From CAZZBK01 sp964652155 (GTDB lineage: Bacteria > Planctomycetota > Planctomycetia > Pirellulales > PNKZ01), in assembly GCA_964652155.1 (NCBI GenBank), contig CAZZBK010000220.1:1-6623 (forward strand): a stretch of DNA of 6,623 nucleotides, read 5' to 3'. The position numbers and the translations under genes were made by a program. Positions within the stretch are counted from its first letter, which is position 1, and each line of letters starts with the position of its first letter. The notes below the pieces were generated by a model. It had not been told where the DNA came from and searched no databases. It was given only the letters and a program-made list of their open reading frames with translations. This document shows positions 6,359-6,623 of this stretch, piece by piece.

Positions 6359-6455
6359 TGCTGGCCACCTCTATAAAAGGCTGATCGATACCTAGACGCT
6401 GGTCAAGCAAGACTGCCATCTCTCTAGCGATCACACTGTGCGCGATATTGGACAC
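6285..6455 (-). CDS. Possible small protein of 56 aa overlapping the start of terS
   Basis: The frame opens at a GTG (6455-6453) placed eight bases after a strong AAAGGAG site (6464-6470), and ends at TGA 6285. Residues 1-30 (VSNIAHSVIAREMAVLLDQR then LGIDQPFIEV) look like a plausible amphipathic helix and strand. Residues 33-56 are Arg/His/Pro-rich, with rarer AGG and AGA codons, where the frame overlaps terS; they may be constrained by the terS frame. A longer frame from an ATG at 6545 exists, but its extra part lies over the tail of the upstream gene, so I prefer the GTG. I do not recognise the protein. The ribosome site and tight spacing after the previous TAA support a gene; the short length and odd composition count against it. 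Confidence 0.45.
   Translation of the reverse strand: MSNIAHSVIAREMAVLLDQRLGIDQPFIEVASNGRGDRPERRPPHRRHTREHHGSE
6316..6320 (-). promoter_or_regulatory. Shine-Dalgarno for the alternative GTG start of terS
   Basis: AGGAG on the minus strand ends eight bases before the GTG at 6307-6305, an ideal distance. It argues for the shorter terS product, in competition with the GAGGTG (6366-6371) that serves the ATG at 6358. Confidence 0.5.
6353..6366 (-). promoter_or_regulatory. GNRA-loop mini-hairpin over the upstream terS start
   Basis: The minus-strand RNA reads GGCCA-GCAA-UGGCC: a five-pair stem (6366-6362 with 6357-6353) closed by a GCAA tetraloop of the stable GNRA class. The ATG at 6358-6356 straddles loop and stem, and the GAGGUG ribosome site overlaps the 5' base of the stem. 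It could lower use of this start, but a five-pair stem in GC-rich DNA may be chance. Confidence 0.3.
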
Positions 6456-6463
6456 TGGGGTTA

Positions 6464-6470
6464 CTCCTTT
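6464..6470 (-). promoter_or_regulatory. Strong Shine-Dalgarno overlapping the upstream stop codon
   Basis: AAAGGAG on the minus strand shares bases with the TAA (6471-6469) of the preceding gene, giving TAAAGGAG, and sits eight bases before the GTG at 6455. It is the best-placed ribosome site in this part of the window and the main reason to accept the 56-codon gene. Confidence 0.5.
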
Positions 6471-6623
6471 ACGCCGCTGCCATCTGCCGGAGCTGGGCGA
6501 TGGTCGTGGTGTGGAGTGCGGGCATGACGTGACGTCGAGGGGCAACGTGTACAGGGGGATTGGGGTATGCGCTGGCCTCTGGGGTGCGATTGCCGAGGTC
6601 GCTTACGGGAGTGTCGGCGCTCT
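6469..6623 (-). CDS. Unrecognised protein, C-terminal fragment (enters from window edge)
   Basis: A minus-strand frame is open from the window edge to the TAA at 6471-6469, giving the last 50 residues of a protein whose start lies outside. Third codon positions are mostly C or G, like the confirmed genes, which supports real coding. The visible part is Pro/Ala-rich and probably disordered (ADTPVSDLGNRTPEASAYPN), then HVAPRRHVMPALHTTTIAQLRQMAAA, whose last 15 residues could form a short helix. No domain or motif is recognisable. A start at the internal ATG (6527-6525) would leave only 18 codons, so a longer gene from upstream is more likely. In phages this position before terS often holds a regulator, an endonuclease or an unknown small protein, but nothing here picks one. 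Confidence 0.5.
   Translation of the reverse strand, partial: SADTPVSDLGNRTPEASAYPNPPVHVAPRRHVMPALHTTTIAQLRQMAAA

Noticed and set aside
6456..6545. ATG at 6545 as the true start of the small gene before terS
   Set aside because: The extension overlaps the tail of the upstream gene, is Ser/Pro/Arg-rich, and bypasses the well-placed AAAGGAG and GTG.
1..6623. CRISPR array, tRNA, IS element, integrase or defence genes
   Set aside because: I saw no regularly spaced repeats, tRNA-like arms, transposase motifs or genes outside the phage head module.

Overview
The window is a stretch of the packaging and head-assembly module of a tailed double-stranded DNA phage or prophage. Every supported gene is on the minus strand, so transcription runs from high to low coordinates. 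Bases are GC-rich (roughly 60% or a little more by eye) and third codon positions are mostly G or C. Together with the style of the small terminase and coat proteins, this suggests a proteobacterial host, perhaps an alphaproteobacterium. That host call is inference. No integrase, att site, tRNA or host gene is present, so a free phage and an integrated prophage cannot be told apart.

Layout in transcription order: the 3' end of an unrecognised gene (6623-6469); a possible 56-codon gene (6455-6285); small terminase (6358 or 6307 to 5882); large terminase (5907-4642, TTG start); a 61-base gap with an inverted repeat; P22-type portal (4580-2448); scaffold (2433-1588); P22-type coat (1570-320); a 68-residue virion-associated-type protein (300-94); and the first 26 codons of a glycosyltransferase-like gene (80-1). 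Spacing is tight throughout: overlaps or gaps of 13-19 bases, apart from the 61-base gap between terL and the portal. No stretch above 300 bases lacks a gene. The layout fits one polycistronic late operon.

How the parts work together: the small terminase recognises phage DNA, and the large terminase cuts it and drives it by ATP hydrolysis through the dodecameric portal. The scaffold directs coat protein to assemble into a procapsid around the portal and then leaves. The portal, scaffold and coat trio in this order is the P22 (podovirus-type) head plan, while the large terminase is of the compact PBSX/SPP1 kind. The P22 tail-accessory gene expected right after coat is replaced here by the small protein and the glycosyltransferase-like gene.

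Most of this is ordinary phage head biology. The least expected signals are in the RNA. An 11-bp hairpin would bury both the Shine-Dalgarno sequence and the GTG start of the glycosyltransferase-like gene. A perfect 8-bp inverted repeat carries the terL stop codon. There are also two competing small-terminase starts, each inside a short hairpin.
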